Source of the DNA: DASXKD01 sp963806145
Lineage (GTDB): Bacteria; Actinomycetota; Actinomycetes; Streptosporangiales; Streptosporangiaceae
Reading direction: 5' to 3'
Length of the DNA stretch: 64,000 nt
Assembly (NCBI GenBank): GCA_963806145.1
Contig: CAWDXD010000014.1
Location: forward strand, 26,472 to 90,471
Shown: in pieces, positions 17,611 to 26,314 of the stretch
How positions within the stretch are numbered: position 1 is the first letter of the stretch
Layout: each line of letters starts with the position of its first letter
The notes under the pieces: model-generated
Databases searched by the model: none
What the model saw: the letters and a program-made list of their open reading frames with translations, nothing else
Told to the model about the DNA's origin: nothing
Position numbers and translations under genes: made by a program

Positions 17611-20194
17611 TCGTCCCCCTGTCCTCGGTCGCTTGCTCCGGCCCGGCCGCGCCCGCGGTCCCGGCGTCCGGGGCTGGTGCGGCGGTGGCGCCGTTCCCTG
17701 CCTCGGCGTCCGCGCCGTTTCCTGTGCCGTTTTCCGGGGCGGCGGATCCCGCCGGGCCAGCCGCCGGCACGTCAAAGACCGACCGGCCGCGTTCCCAGCC
17801 CTGCTGAATGGCCGTCACCGTGGAGCGGGTCTCCTCGGGCGAACGCGTCCAAAAGTCCTCGGCGGGCTGCACGGGCGCCACTTCCGCGGTCGCGTCGCGA
17901 AGCTGTGCCGCCAGGCTCGCCTGGCGGACCCGCCGCGGCAGCCCGCCCTCGCCGAAGTCGCCGGCGCCCGGGCCGCCGCTGGCAGGCCCGCCGGTGCCAG
18001 GGCCGCCGGCGCCCAGCGGGCCGGCGGGCAACTCGGTTCCGCGCAGGCTCAGGCCGGGCTCGGGCAGCACGGGTGTGCCGAGGGGCACCGCGCCCAGGTC
18101 CGCCGTGTCGGCCGGGTCGCGGGTGGCCGGGATCATGGATGCGGCCCACGATGCTGCCGCGCCGGCAGGCACCGGAGCAGGGCTGGCCTCGCTGCCGCCT
18201 TCGCCTTCGCCGTCCGTGGCCCAGCCCAGGGCGGCGTGGCGGCCCTTGAACCGCAGCGCGCCGTCGGTCAGCGCGGGCGCGGCCGGGTCCTTGGCATGGC
18301 TGCCCTCGGGGACCACCAGGTTCTGCGGAATGAGCACGATCGCCGTGGTCCCGCCGTACGGCGACGGGCGCAGGCTGATCTTGATTTCGTGGCGCTTGGC
18401 GAGCTGGCCGGCCACGAACAGGCCGAGCTGGTCCGAGCTGGACGGGTCGAACGGCGGCGGGTTCTCCAGCAGGCCGTTGATCCGGTGCAGTTGCTCGTCA
18501 CTCATGCCCAGCCCGCGGTCCTCGATCTCGACCGCGAAACCGTTGCCGACCGTGTCGCCGTGGATCACCACCGGGGTGTTCGGCGGGGAGAACATGGTGG
18601 CGTTCTCGGCAAGCTCGGCGATCATGTGGATGACGTCGCCGGCTGCCGGGCCGGCGAGCGAGGCGCGGGTCGCCGAGGTGGCCCGGATCCGGGTGTAGTC
18701 CTCCACCTCGGCCACCGCGGCACGCAGCACGTCCACCAGCGGGACCGGGTTGCGCCAGCCACGGGCGGGCGTGTGGCCGGACAGGATGATCAGGCTCTCG
18801 GCGTGCCGCCGCATGCGGGTGGTCAGGTGGTCGATGCGGAACAGGTCCTCAAGCTCCTGCGGGTCCCGCGCCCGGCGCTCCATGGCGTCCAGCAGCGCGA
18901 GCTGGCGGTGCAGCAGGGACTGGCTGCGCCGGGCCAGGTTGCGGAAGACATCGCTCATGCCCTGGCGCAGCCGCGCCTGGCCGACGGCGGCCCGCACGGC
19001 GGTCTCCTGGACCGCGGCGAAGGCGTCCCGCACCTGGCCGATCTCGTCGGAGGAGGCCGGTATGCCCGGCGTCTCGGCGGAGACATCGACGTCCTGGCCG
19101 ATGGCGAGGCGGTCCACCACCTCGGGCAGCCGCTCGTTCGCCAGGATGAGGGCGGACTCGCGCAGGCTGCCCAGCTCCCGCACCAGGCTGCGGGCGGTGA
19201 GGATCGCGACGACGATGGAGCCGAGCACCAGCAGCAGGCCGAGCCCGCCGGTCACGATCAGCTGCAGGTACGTGGACCAGGCGATGTTGCTGGCCTGTGC
19301 GGTGATGGTGTTGGCCGACTGGTAGCCCGCCTTCGAGAAACCGGCGGTGACCGCGCCGACCGCCTGCTGCCAGGCGAGCGGCGACACCGCGGGCAGGTGT
19401 CGTGGGGGGGTGCTCATCACCGTGTTCTCCAGCGCCGTCAGCCCGGCGCTGGCCTGCGTATTGACGTCCCGGGTGTAGTAGCCGCGGTAAGGGGGGTCGA
19501 GGTCCGGCAGGGTCACCTCGACCAGGTACCTGCGGGCACCGGCGAGCTGGGCGAACTGCCGCCGGTCCGCAGGGGGAAAGGAACCGGTCGTCATGTCGCC
19601 GATGAGGATGGCGTCTTCCTGCCCCAGCAGGTCGCCCACCCGGCCGATCCGCACGAACGCCAGCCCCTGGCTGACGAGCGCGGTGTTGGTTTCCTGGCGG
19701 ATGGTCTGATTCAGCACCTGGTTGCCGTCGGCGACGAGCGTGTTGTACGCGGCGAGCGCGGCAGGCCGGCTGATCGTCCGCGCGGCGACCTGCGCCCGCA
19801 GGGCCGGCAGGTTCTTGGTGGCCGCCAGCAGCGTGTCGATGGCCTGTTTTTGCGGCGCCGACGCGCTGTTCATCGTGGCGCCGGACATCAGGCCGGTGTG
19901 GAGCGCCGCCGCCTGGTGATTGGTTGCCTGCTCGACCGCGTTGAGCTTGGCCTGGTTCTCCGGCGTGGGGGCGGCCAGATAAAGCACCGCGAGCAGGCGC
20001 TCGGTTTGGATCGCCCTCTCGAAATTGCCCGTGGGCTGGCCTGTTGCGTCCTTCAGCGTGTTAGCCCGGGCCAGGTTGATGGCATTTCTGGCAGTGGTGC
20101 TGGTGGTGAAGACGTACAGGCCGAACAGCGACAGCAGGGGGACGAGGGCAAGAAGCAGGATTCTCTTGCGCACAGACCGTATACGCCAAGTCAT
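17603..20194 (-). CDS. cvnA: Conservon sensor kinase-like protein CvnA (NIT-HAMP-HATPase)
   Basis: Membrane protein of 863 aa heading the conservon. TM1 is near residues 12-32, followed by a nitrate/nitrite-sensing (NIT)-like extracellular domain to ~300, TM2 near 308-335, HAMP, a HisKA-like helix (RIDHLTTRMRRHAESL) and an HATPase domain. The ATPase boxes are ELAENATMFSPP, EDRGLGMSDEQ and GLFVAGQLAKRH. The helix carries RIDHL, not the HE/HD phospho-acceptor of standard kinases, so phosphotransfer is uncertain. Residues ~630-863 are Ala/Gly/Pro-rich and probably disordered. cvnB, C and D follow without gaps. The single ATG at 20194 is clear. Confidence 0.9.
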   Translation of the reverse strand: MTWRIRSVRKRILLLALVPLLSLFGLYVFTTSTTARNAINLARANTLKDATGQPTGNFERAIQTERLLAVLYLAAPTPENQAKLNAVEQATNHQAAALHTGLMSGATMNSASAPQKQAIDTLLAATKNLPALRAQVAARTISRPAALAAYNTLVADGNQVLNQTIRQETNTALVSQGLAFVRIGRVGDLLGQEDAILIGDMTTGSFPPADRRQFAQLAGARRYLVEVTLPDLDPPYRGYYTRDVNTQASAGLTALENTVMSTPPRHLPAVSPLAWQQAVGAVTAGFSKAGYQSANTITAQASNIAWSTYLQLIVTGGLGLLLVLGSIVVAILTARSLVRELGSLRESALILANERLPEVVDRLAIGQDVDVSAETPGIPASSDEIGQVRDAFAAVQETAVRAAVGQARLRQGMSDVFRNLARRSQSLLHRQLALLDAMERRARDPQELEDLFRIDHLTTRMRRHAESLIILSGHTPARGWRNPVPLVDVLRAAVAEVEDYTRIRATSATRASLAGPAAGDVIHMIAELAENATMFSPPNTPVVIHGDTVGNGFAVEIEDRGLGMSDEQLHRINGLLENPPPFDPSSSDQLGLFVAGQLAKRHEIKISLRPSPYGGTTAIVLIPQNLVVPEGSHAKDPAAPALTDGALRFKGRHAALGWATDGEGEGGSEASPAPVPAGAAASWAASMIPATRDPADTADLGAVPLGTPVLPEPGLSLRGTELPAGPLGAGGPGTGGPASGGPGAGDFGEGGLPRRVRQASLAAQLRDATAEVAPVQPAEDFWTRSPEETRSTVTAIQQGWERGRSVFDVPAAGPAGSAAPENGTGNGADAEAGNGATAAPAPDAGTAGAAGPEQATEDRGTSG

Positions 20195-20653
20195 GGGATG
20201 GCCTCGCGGGGAGTGAGACGGAAGAGTGACGGCGACGTTACGAAGGAGATTCGTGTCCCCATGGCGGCACTGAGGCTAACAGGATCAGCCTGTTCAGAAG
20301 GGGTAAACAGATCCTTACGTGACTGATGATGCCAATTTCGTCACCAAATGTGGCGCATTGCGAACAATGGGCGGACTGGCATTCCGTTTCCGGTCCGACA
20401 CGCAGAGAACACGCGAACACTATCCCTGTCCGGGCTCCCGTGGCCGACCGGGCCATAGTTACCGCCGGGACGAAGTTGCCCGCCGGGACGAAGGTGGCTG
20501 CGGCGAATCAGGTGCGGGCCCCGGCCAGGGGGTGCCAGGACCAGGAACCTGCGGGTTTGCCCGGCTCGCAGCGGGCGGTTGCTCGCATTTTGCCCTGTCA
20601 TCGCGCTAATGTCCGGACTGCTGCACACTCGGGATGCGGGAGACGGGAGAACC
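20195..20653. other. Divergent intergenic region between cvnA and the beta-helix gene
   Basis: About 460 bp with no supported gene. A stretch at ~20270-20370 is clearly less GC-rich than its surroundings and probably holds promoters. It includes an inverted repeat AACAGG-ATCAG-CCTGTT (20278-20294) and CATTG-CGAA-CAATG (20356-20369). A 17-nt imperfect direct repeat (GCCGGGACGAAG core) sits at ~20463-20496. Confidence 0.45.
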
Positions 20654-22252
20654 ATGATGAGACGGTGGTGGCTGGTCGGCGCGGCGTGCGCGCTGGCCGC
20701 CGGCGGTGCGCCGGCGATCGCCGGGAGCCAGGCCCTCGCGGCCGGGGCGCCCGTGCTCGCTGGTGCCACGCACAGTGGGAGCAACGTGCTGCTGGTCTGC
20801 AACGGCAGCACAAAGCCGTGCCCGCCTGGCATGGCCCCGGTGTTCTCGACCGTGCAGAGCGCGGTCAACGCCGCCAGCCCAGGTGCCTGGATCCTGATCT
20901 GGCCGGGTGTCTACCACGAGAAGAGCACCCAGTGGCCCACGGCCGGCGTCTGGATCCAGAAGCCCGGCCTGCACATCCGCGGCCTGGACCGCAACGGGGT
21001 CATCATCGACGGCAGCAACGGGACCGCCAGCAAGCCCTGCCCGTCCAGCCCCGCGCTCCAGGACACCAACGGCGGCGCCGGCCGGGACGGCATCGTCGTG
21101 TGGAAGGCCAGCGGGGTCACCATCCAGAACCTGACGGTCTGCGACTACCTCTCCGGGACCGGCGGGCACGGCAACGAGATCTGGTGGAACGGCGGCGACG
21201 GCAGCGGCAAGATCGGCATGGGCGCCTACACCGGTTCCTACCTGAGCGCCACCTCCATGTTCGGGCCGTCGGACGTGCACAACGCGAACCTGGCCCAGTA
21301 CGGGGTCTTCGTGAGCAACGCGCGCGGCCCGGGCCTGATCGAGGAGTCCTACGGCAGCAACATGGCCGACGCCGCCTATTACGTCGGCGGGTGCCAGAGG
21401 ATGTGCCACGCCACGCTCAAACACGATGTCGGCACGAACTCCAACCTTGGCTACTCCGGCACCAACGCGGGCGGCCCGCTGGTCATCGAGGACTCGGTGT
21501 TCAGCCGCAACCGTGCCGGGATCGTGCCGAACTCGCTGAACAACGACGACGCCCCGCCGCCGCAGAACGGCGCATGCCCGGGCGGCATCACGTCCTGTTT
21601 CTTCATCGAGCACAACGTGATCAAGAACAACAACAACCCGAACGTGCCGACCTCCGGGCTTGCCGGGGCCATCGGCACGGGCGTGGAGGTCTCCGGCGGC
21701 GCGTACGACACGGTGCGCGACAACCTGATCATCCACAACGGCGCGTGGGGCGTGGTCACGCATGACTTCCCGGACACCGAGACGCCGCCGCCGGGGTCGC
21801 ACTGCCAGGGCGGCATCCAGGTTTCCCCGCAGCTGTGCGACTTCCCGGCGCACGGCAACAAGGTGTACGCCAACTTCTTCTCCGACGACGGGTTCTTCGG
21901 CAACGTCACCAACAGCGACCTGGCGACCGTGGGGCTGCTGCCGACCTCCGCGACCCCGCGGAACTGCTTCTACGGCAACCGTGACGCGGCCGGCCGGATC
22001 ACCTCGGACCCGAAGGACATCCAGACCGCCGCGGTGGACGGTAAGCCGTGCGGCAAGCCGGGCACCAGCATCAACGGCGCCCTGGTGAGCCAGCTCACCT
22101 GCGCTGCCGAGTTCGGGCCTTGCCCGCCGGGGGCGCACTACCCGAAGCAGACCAAGATCACCATCCTGCCGCTGCCGGCCCAGCCGACGATGCCTGACCC
22201 CTGCGCGGGCGTCCCGGCCAACCCGTTCTGCTCGGCCTCGGCACGTTTCTAG
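20654..22252 (+). CDS. Secreted right-handed beta-helix repeat protein
   Basis: Predicted extracellular protein of 532 aa. An Arg-containing N-terminus and hydrophobic core (MMRRWWLVGAACALAAGG) end in an Ala-rich cleavage region near residues 28-36. The rest has the periodic pattern of parallel beta-helix proteins: DGIVVWKASGVTIQNLTV, NARGPGLIEESYGSN, IEDSVFSRNRAGIVPNS and EVSGGAYDTVRDNLIIHNG. Many Cys (about 12) suggest disulfides. The N-terminal segment FSTVQSAVNAASPGAWILIWPGVYHE is typical of pectate-lyase/NosD-like superfamily members, but no catalytic set is evident. Function unknown; carbohydrate binding or cell-surface roles are possible. The second ATG at 20657 fits the GGGAGA site equally well. 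Confidence 0.8.
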   Translation: MMRRWWLVGAACALAAGGAPAIAGSQALAAGAPVLAGATHSGSNVLLVCNGSTKPCPPGMAPVFSTVQSAVNAASPGAWILIWPGVYHEKSTQWPTAGVWIQKPGLHIRGLDRNGVIIDGSNGTASKPCPSSPALQDTNGGAGRDGIVVWKASGVTIQNLTVCDYLSGTGGHGNEIWWNGGDGSGKIGMGAYTGSYLSATSMFGPSDVHNANLAQYGVFVSNARGPGLIEESYGSNMADAAYYVGGCQRMCHATLKHDVGTNSNLGYSGTNAGGPLVIEDSVFSRNRAGIVPNSLNNDDAPPPQNGACPGGITSCFFIEHNVIKNNNNPNVPTSGLAGAIGTGVEVSGGAYDTVRDNLIIHNGAWGVVTHDFPDTETPPPGSHCQGGIQVSPQLCDFPAHGNKVYANFFSDDGFFGNVTNSDLATVGLLPTSATPRNCFYGNRDAAGRITSDPKDIQTAAVDGKPCGKPGTSINGALVSQLTCAAEFGPCPPGAHYPKQTKITILPLPAQPTMPDPCAGVPANPFCSASARF

Positions 22253-22292
22253 GAGGATTTGCTTCATAACGATGCCCGGCGCAATGGGCGCC

Positions 22293-22341
22293 CGGCGGGA
22301 CTCCTGTCCGTAGACAGAACTCCGCGGACAGGAGCCCGCCG
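22293..22341. terminator. Bidirectional hairpin between convergent genes
   Basis: Long inverted repeat: arms 22293-22310 and 22325-22341 (CGGCGGG plus CTCCTGTCCG pairing with CGGACAGGAG plus CCCGCCG, one bulged A). It is placed between the convergent beta-helix and GNAT genes. It has no U-tract but the stem is very stable. Confidence 0.7.
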
Positions 22342-22432
22342 CCCGTCTTGCGCCGGGTTCCGCAGCTGGCAGATCGCTTGGCGTCTGCCAGCCGCCCGAG
22401 CCGCCGGCGTCCCACCCCGATAGCTTGATCCG

Positions 22433-23389
22433 TCAGCCCGGGGATTCCCAGGTCATGTCGATCTGGTGCCCGGTGGTGACCCACCCGGCCCGGTGGAACG
22501 CGGCCGCCATCGGGACGTTGCCCACGTCGGTGGACGCTTTGATCAGCGGGACATCCTGCGCGGCAAGCACCCGGGTCCCCTCGGCCAGGATCTCGCCGAT
22601 GTAGCCATGGCCGCGGTGCGCCGGGACGACGCCGAGGTAGGCGATGATCGGGTTGTAGCCGTTGTGCGCGGGGATCACGAACCCGACGGGCTCGCCGCCG
22701 GGCAGGGTGGCGATCCGCCACCAGTCCCGCGGGCTGGTGTAAAGCGCCAGTTCCTCCTCGTAGTGCCCGGCCGCCGCGTCCCGCGCCGGCATCCGGGCCA
22801 GGTCGGCGCGGTCGTGCGCGTCCAGCGTCCCGTTTATCACCTCGGTCATCAGCGCGACAAGCTCCGCTGGGCCGGTCACCGGCCGGAATGTCAGCCGTGC
22901 CGTGGGCGCGGGTATCGGGGTGCCCGGCCGCCACTCCAGGTTGAGCCGTTCGACGAAGAGCTTGGCGCCGGTCTGTGCCGCGGCCGCCATGCGGTCCTCG
23001 GTGGCCTGGCGGGTGGCCGGCGACTCGCGCCAGTCCGGGTCGAGAAACCGGAGGTATTCCGGGGGCTGGGTTCCTTCAGGGACCACCTCGGCCATGGCGG
23101 TGCTCAGCAGGCCCGCCGCGATGTCCACGCTTTCCGGATGTCCGGAGTCATCAAGGTCGAGGATGTCCAGGAAGCGCGGATATTCGTCCCCGGGCCTGCA
23201 CCACCACCCGGCGCGCGCCGCCGGGCGGCCGTCACGCAGGGCCATCCACAGCCACTCCGGCCGCCGGTGGCCATCGGCCAGGTCGGCCGCCAGTTCCTCG
23301 TTGAGCCGGTACGGGAACCGGTTGAACAGGTCAAGCTCATCCGGTCCCGTGGTCGGCCGGATGGTCAGGTCATCGTGATGCACGGTCAA
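22433..23389 (-). CDS. GNAT family N-acetyltransferase (two-domain)
   Basis: Cytoplasmic 318-aa protein with two tandem GNAT-like halves. The C-terminal half carries the acetyl-CoA motif A (IIAYLGVVPAHRGHGYIGEIL, residues ~243-263) and a late SNVPM-like NVPMAAAFHRAGW. The N-terminal half (residues ~8-130) lacks a clear Q/RxxGxG/A and is probably inactive. Substrate unknown. It is convergent with the beta-helix gene and divergent from the AraC/VOC pair. Confidence 0.82.
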   Translation of the reverse strand: MTVHHDDLTIRPTTGPDELDLFNRFPYRLNEELAADLADGHRRPEWLWMALRDGRPAARAGWWCRPGDEYPRFLDILDLDDSGHPESVDIAAGLLSTAMAEVVPEGTQPPEYLRFLDPDWRESPATRQATEDRMAAAAQTGAKLFVERLNLEWRPGTPIPAPTARLTFRPVTGPAELVALMTEVINGTLDAHDRADLARMPARDAAAGHYEEELALYTSPRDWWRIATLPGGEPVGFVIPAHNGYNPIIAYLGVVPAHRGHGYIGEILAEGTRVLAAQDVPLIKASTDVGNVPMAAAFHRAGWVTTGHQIDMTWESPG

Positions 23390-23627
23390 GGCGTCTCCTT
23401 GTGCGAGGCGCCCCGCCGCCCCGGGTCAGCCCTGGCCGGCCCCGGGGGAGGGCGGGAACGCGGTGGATCTGGCGTTCATGGCATCGCCCTCCTTTCTTCT
23501 GCTGGCCCCGCTGGCGCGGCGCCGCCTGGGACCAGAGGTTAGACGGCAGGCGTATCGCATGCAAAGAGGTTTCCGAGCGGTCACCGGGCCGCCCGCCGGT
23601 ACCTGCGCGAAATGGGATACTGGCCAG

Positions 23628-24047
23628 ATGACGCCGGAGGACCTCGCTCACCTGCGCCGGGCCCGCGACCTGATGGACCGCGACTACGCCAAGCCGCTGG
23701 ACGTGCCGGCAATGGCGCGGCAGGCGCTGATGTCCCCTTCGCACTTCTCCCGGCAGTTCCGCGCCGCGTACGGGGAGACCCCGTGGAGCTACCTGATGAC
23801 CCGGCGGATCGAGCGGGCCATGGCGCTGCTGCGCCGCGGCGACCTTTCTGTGACCGACGTGTGCATGGAGGTCGGCTGTACCTCGCTCGGGTCGTTCAGC
23901 GCCCGGTTCACCGAGATCGTCGGGGAGACCCCGAGCGCCTACCGGGCCCGGTGCCACGACGCCACCGCTATGGTCCCCGGGTGCGTCGCCAAGATCTGGA
24001 CCAGACCGAGCAGGATCAAAGAAGCGCAGGCCAGCCGGCCTGCGTAA
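23628..24047 (+). CDS. AraC family transcriptional regulator (DNA-binding domain only)
   Basis: 139-aa protein consisting mainly of the double-HTH AraC domain: ARQALMSPSHFSRQFRAAYG (first HTH) and DVCMEVGCTSLGSFSARFTE (second), ending in the GETPSAYR motif. It lacks the N-terminal ligand domain. The ATG at 23628 fits the domain. A GATACT element ends 6 bp upstream, so the message may be leaderless. The gene ends 10 bp before a VOC-family gene; this AraC/VOC pairing recurs in actinobacteria and suggests control of the VOC protein. Confidence 0.85.
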   Translation: MTPEDLAHLRRARDLMDRDYAKPLDVPAMARQALMSPSHFSRQFRAAYGETPWSYLMTRRIERAMALLRRGDLSVTDVCMEVGCTSLGSFSARFTEIVGETPSAYRARCHDATAMVPGCVAKIWTRPSRIKEAQASRPA

Positions 24048-24057
24048 CGTCGGTGAC

Positions 24058-24474
24058 ATGGAAATCAAGGTCTCACACAGCTTCATCACCGTAGACGACC
24101 AGGACAAGGCGCTGACCTTCTACCGCGACGCCCTCGGGCTCGAGGTCAAGTCCGACGTGCCGCTCGGCCCCTACCGCTGGCTGACCGTCGGCTCGCCGGA
24201 CCAGCCCGGCGTCGAGATCGTCCTCGCCACCCCGGACATGGGGCACGGGCCCGACGACACCGAGGCGCTGAGGGCGCTGCTCGCCAAGGGCGCGCTGCAG
24301 GCGGTCATCTTTACCACCGACGACTTCGACGCCGTGTACGAACGGGTCCGCGCCACCGGTGCCGAGGTGCTCCAGGAGCCGATTGACCAGTCCTACGGGG
24401 TCCGCGACTGCGGGTTCCGCGACCCCTCGGGCAACCACGTGCGGATCGGGTCGCCGATTCCGCAGCCCGCCTGA
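24058..24474 (+). CDS. VOC superfamily (glyoxalase/dioxygenase-fold) protein
   Basis: 138-aa metal-binding-fold protein with the two beta-alpha-beta-beta-beta modules: SHSFITVDDQDKALTFYRDALGLEV (first, with His7 as ligand candidate) and QAVIFTTDDFDAVYERVRATGAEV (second), ending GFRDPSGNHVRI. Glu61-type acidic residues (VEIVLA) and the late E position are consistent with a catalytic VOC enzyme. The reaction is unknown. Read with the AraC gene 10 bp upstream. Confidence 0.87.
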   Translation: MEIKVSHSFITVDDQDKALTFYRDALGLEVKSDVPLGPYRWLTVGSPDQPGVEIVLATPDMGHGPDDTEALRALLAKGALQAVIFTTDDFDAVYERVRATGAEVLQEPIDQSYGVRDCGFRDPSGNHVRIGSPIPQPA

Positions 24475-24501
24475 GCGGCGCGGCCAGCCACCCTGACGGA
24501 T

Positions 24502-24533
24502 GCGGGGGTGACCGGGAACCCGGTCACCCCCGC
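24502..24533 (+). terminator. Hairpin downstream of the VOC gene
   Basis: Perfect 15-bp inverted repeat (GCGGGGGTGACCGGG at 24502-24516, complement at 24519-24533) closely following the VOC stop codon. There is no U-tract. Confidence 0.7.
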
Positions 24534-24762
24534 CTTGCCGTGCTGCGTCAGCGGCCGGAGGCCCCGGTGCCCGGGGTGAACAAGACCCCGCGCGGGACCT
24601 GGCCGTTTGGCCGCCGTCTGGACGGCCTGGAAGCTCTCCCTGGCCGCATGTGCCGCTGCCCGCGCGGCCAGTCCGCCCGTGATCGTGGTGATTTGGCTGC
24701 TAGGACGGGCCCAACGCCATGATCGTCAATGGCTGGACCAGATTTCCGGTGGACGAGGTGCG
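24534..24762. other. Intergenic stretch with no recognised feature
   Basis: About 230 bp between the VOC terminator and the triple operator. The short open frames here have no ribosome-binding sites or recognisable sequence. Confidence 0.4.
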
Positions 24763-24804
24763 TGAACACTAGTTCATGAACTATAGTTCATGAAGCAATG
24801 TTCA
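24763..24804. promoter_or_regulatory. Three tandem 14-bp palindromic operators
   Basis: Three consecutive 14-mers abut without spacing: TGAACACTAGTTCA (24763-24776), TGAACTATAGTTCA (24777-24790) and TGAAGCAATGTTCA (24791-24804). Each is a TGAA(C)-N4-(G)TTCA dyad and the middle one is perfect. A TATAGT -10-like hexamer (24782-24787) is inside the middle copy. They lie 39 bp upstream of the ABC ATPase start and are AT-rich against the background. Most likely the binding site of the TetR protein encoded at the end of the operon. Confidence 0.75.
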
Positions 24805-24843
24805 TAGCGATGCCACCGGGGAGCCGGGGCCGAGGGAGGCGGG

Positions 24844-25556
24844 ATGGCTGAGGTCGAGGTCCGGGATCTGACGAAGACCTTCGGGCGGTCACCGCGGTGC
24901 GCGGGATGTCCTTCACCGCCCCGGCCGGGAAGGTGACCGGCTTTCTGGGGCCCAACGGCTCGGGGAAGACCACCACGCTGCGCATCGTGCTCGGGCTGGT
25001 CCGGGCCGACGCGGGGGCGGCGCTGATCGGCGGCGTGCCATACGGCCGCCTCACCCGGCCGCGCCGCACGGTCGGCGCGATGCTGGAGGCGACCGGGTTC
25101 CATCCGGGACGCCGGGCCCGGGACCACCTGCGCGTCATCGCCGACGCCGCGAGCATCCCCGGCCGCCGGGTGGACGAGGTCCTGGCCCAGGTCGATCTCA
25201 CCTCGGCCGCCCGGCGGCGGGTGCGCGAGTTCTCCCTGGGCATGCGCCAGCGCCTGGGCCTGGCTGCGGCACTGCTCGGGGACCCACACGTGCTGCTCCT
25301 CGACGAACCGGCCAACGGGCTCGACCCGGCCGGGATCGCCTGGCTGCGCGGCCTGCTGCGCAGCCTCGCGGACGAGGGCAGGACCGTCATCGTGGCCAGC
25401 CACGTGCTCAGCGAGGTCGCCCAGACCGTCGACGACGTGGTGATCGTCAGCGCCGGGCAGGTGCGGTTCGCCGGCCCGCTGGATGAGATCGGCTCGACCA
25501 ACAACGCCCTGGAATCGGCGTTCCTCAAGCTGACCGCCGGCTGCGGGCTGACCTAA
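24844..25556 (+). CDS. ABC transporter ATP-binding protein, frameshifted near its N-terminus
   Basis: ABC-2-type ATPase with Walker A GPNGSGKTTTLRI, signature EFSLGMRQRLG, Walker B VLLLDEPANGLDPAG and H-loop ASHVLSE. The ATG at 24844 has GGGAGG upstream and encodes the normal start MAEVEVRDLTKTFGR. The frame is then lost near 24888 and resumes one base off as VTAVRGMSFTAPAGK. One missing G restores a 237-aa protein. The uninterrupted part begins at GTG 24897 (219 aa) and would lack the first strand and A-loop. First gene of an ATPase-permease-TetR operon; the permease start overlaps or closely follows. Confidence 0.8.
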
Positions 25557-25573
25557 TGCCAGGGAGGGCAACC

Positions 25574-26314
25574 GTGCTGCCTTTGATCCGCAGCGAGTTC
25601 CGCAAGCTCAGCACCGTCCGTAGCCCGTGGCTGCTGCTGGCCGCGGGCCCGCTGCTCGTCGTGGCCGGGGTCACCGGCCTGGTCCAGTCCGGCGGCAACG
25701 TGCACGATCCAGCCGTACAGGGCAAGGCGCTCGCGCACGTTGCCCTGGCCGCGCTGTTCACGCTGATCTTCGGCATCTTCGCCGTGGCGGGGGAGTACCG
25801 GCACGGCACGGTGACCGACACGTTCCTGTCCACCCCGTCCCGCGGCCGGGTGGTGGCCGCCAAGCTGGCCGTCTACGGATCGATCGGCGCCGTCGCCGGG
25901 CTGGTCTCTGCCGCGGTCGCGGTGGCGGTCACCGCCACCTGGTGGTCGGCCAAGGGCGGCAGCTTCCACCTCTCGGCCGCCGGTTCCTGGCGCACGCTCG
26001 CCGGCGGGGTGGCGGTCAACGTCGCGTTCGCCGCGATCGGCGTGGGCGTGGGTGCGCTGCTGCGCAACCTCGCCGTGGCCATCGCGGCCGCGCTGGCGTG
26101 GATCGCCCTGGTGGAAGGCATCGCCGGGCAACTCGCCGGCGCGGGCCTGGCGCGCTGGCTGCCGTTCAGCGCGAGCCAGGCGCTTGGCCGGGTGAACCTG
26201 ACCGGCACCGCCAGGCTCCTGCCGCAATGGGGCGGCGGGCTGGTGCTCGCCGGGTATGCCATCGCGTTCGCCGCCGCCGCGATGGTCACTACACTCAGGC
26301 GCGATGTCACCTAG
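25574..26314 (+). CDS. ABC-2 type transporter permease
   Basis: Membrane protein of 246 aa with six hydrophobic segments (residues ~18-38, 55-75, 95-118, 140-165, 168-188 and 218-240). It has the ABC-2 loop AGEYRHGTVTDTFLSTPSRGRVVAAKL. The GTG at 25574 is chosen because AGGGAGG (25561-25567) stands six to seven bases upstream. The ATG at 25556, overlapping the ATPase stop as TAATG, has no good ribosome site. Partner of the ATPase; probably an exporter controlled by the downstream TetR protein. Confidence 0.82.
   Translation: MLPLIRSEFRKLSTVRSPWLLLAAGPLLVVAGVTGLVQSGGNVHDPAVQGKALAHVALAALFTLIFGIFAVAGEYRHGTVTDTFLSTPSRGRVVAAKLAVYGSIGAVAGLVSAAVAVAVTATWWSAKGGSFHLSAAGSWRTLAGGVAVNVAFAAIGVGVGALLRNLAVAIAAALAWIALVEGIAGQLAGAGLARWLPFSASQALGRVNLTGTARLLPQWGGGLVLAGYAIAFAAAAMVTTLRRDVT

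Noticed and set aside
16760..20326. 1188-codon open frame on the plus strand opposite cvnA-D
   Set aside because: It is the antisense shadow of the conservon genes in GC-rich DNA. The sequence is Arg/Gly/His-rich with no domain signal, and the minus-strand genes have clear motifs and start/stop coupling.
24540..24722. 60-codon open frame in the gap before the triple operator
   Set aside because: No ribosome-binding site and no recognisable sequence; composition is that of random GC-rich DNA.
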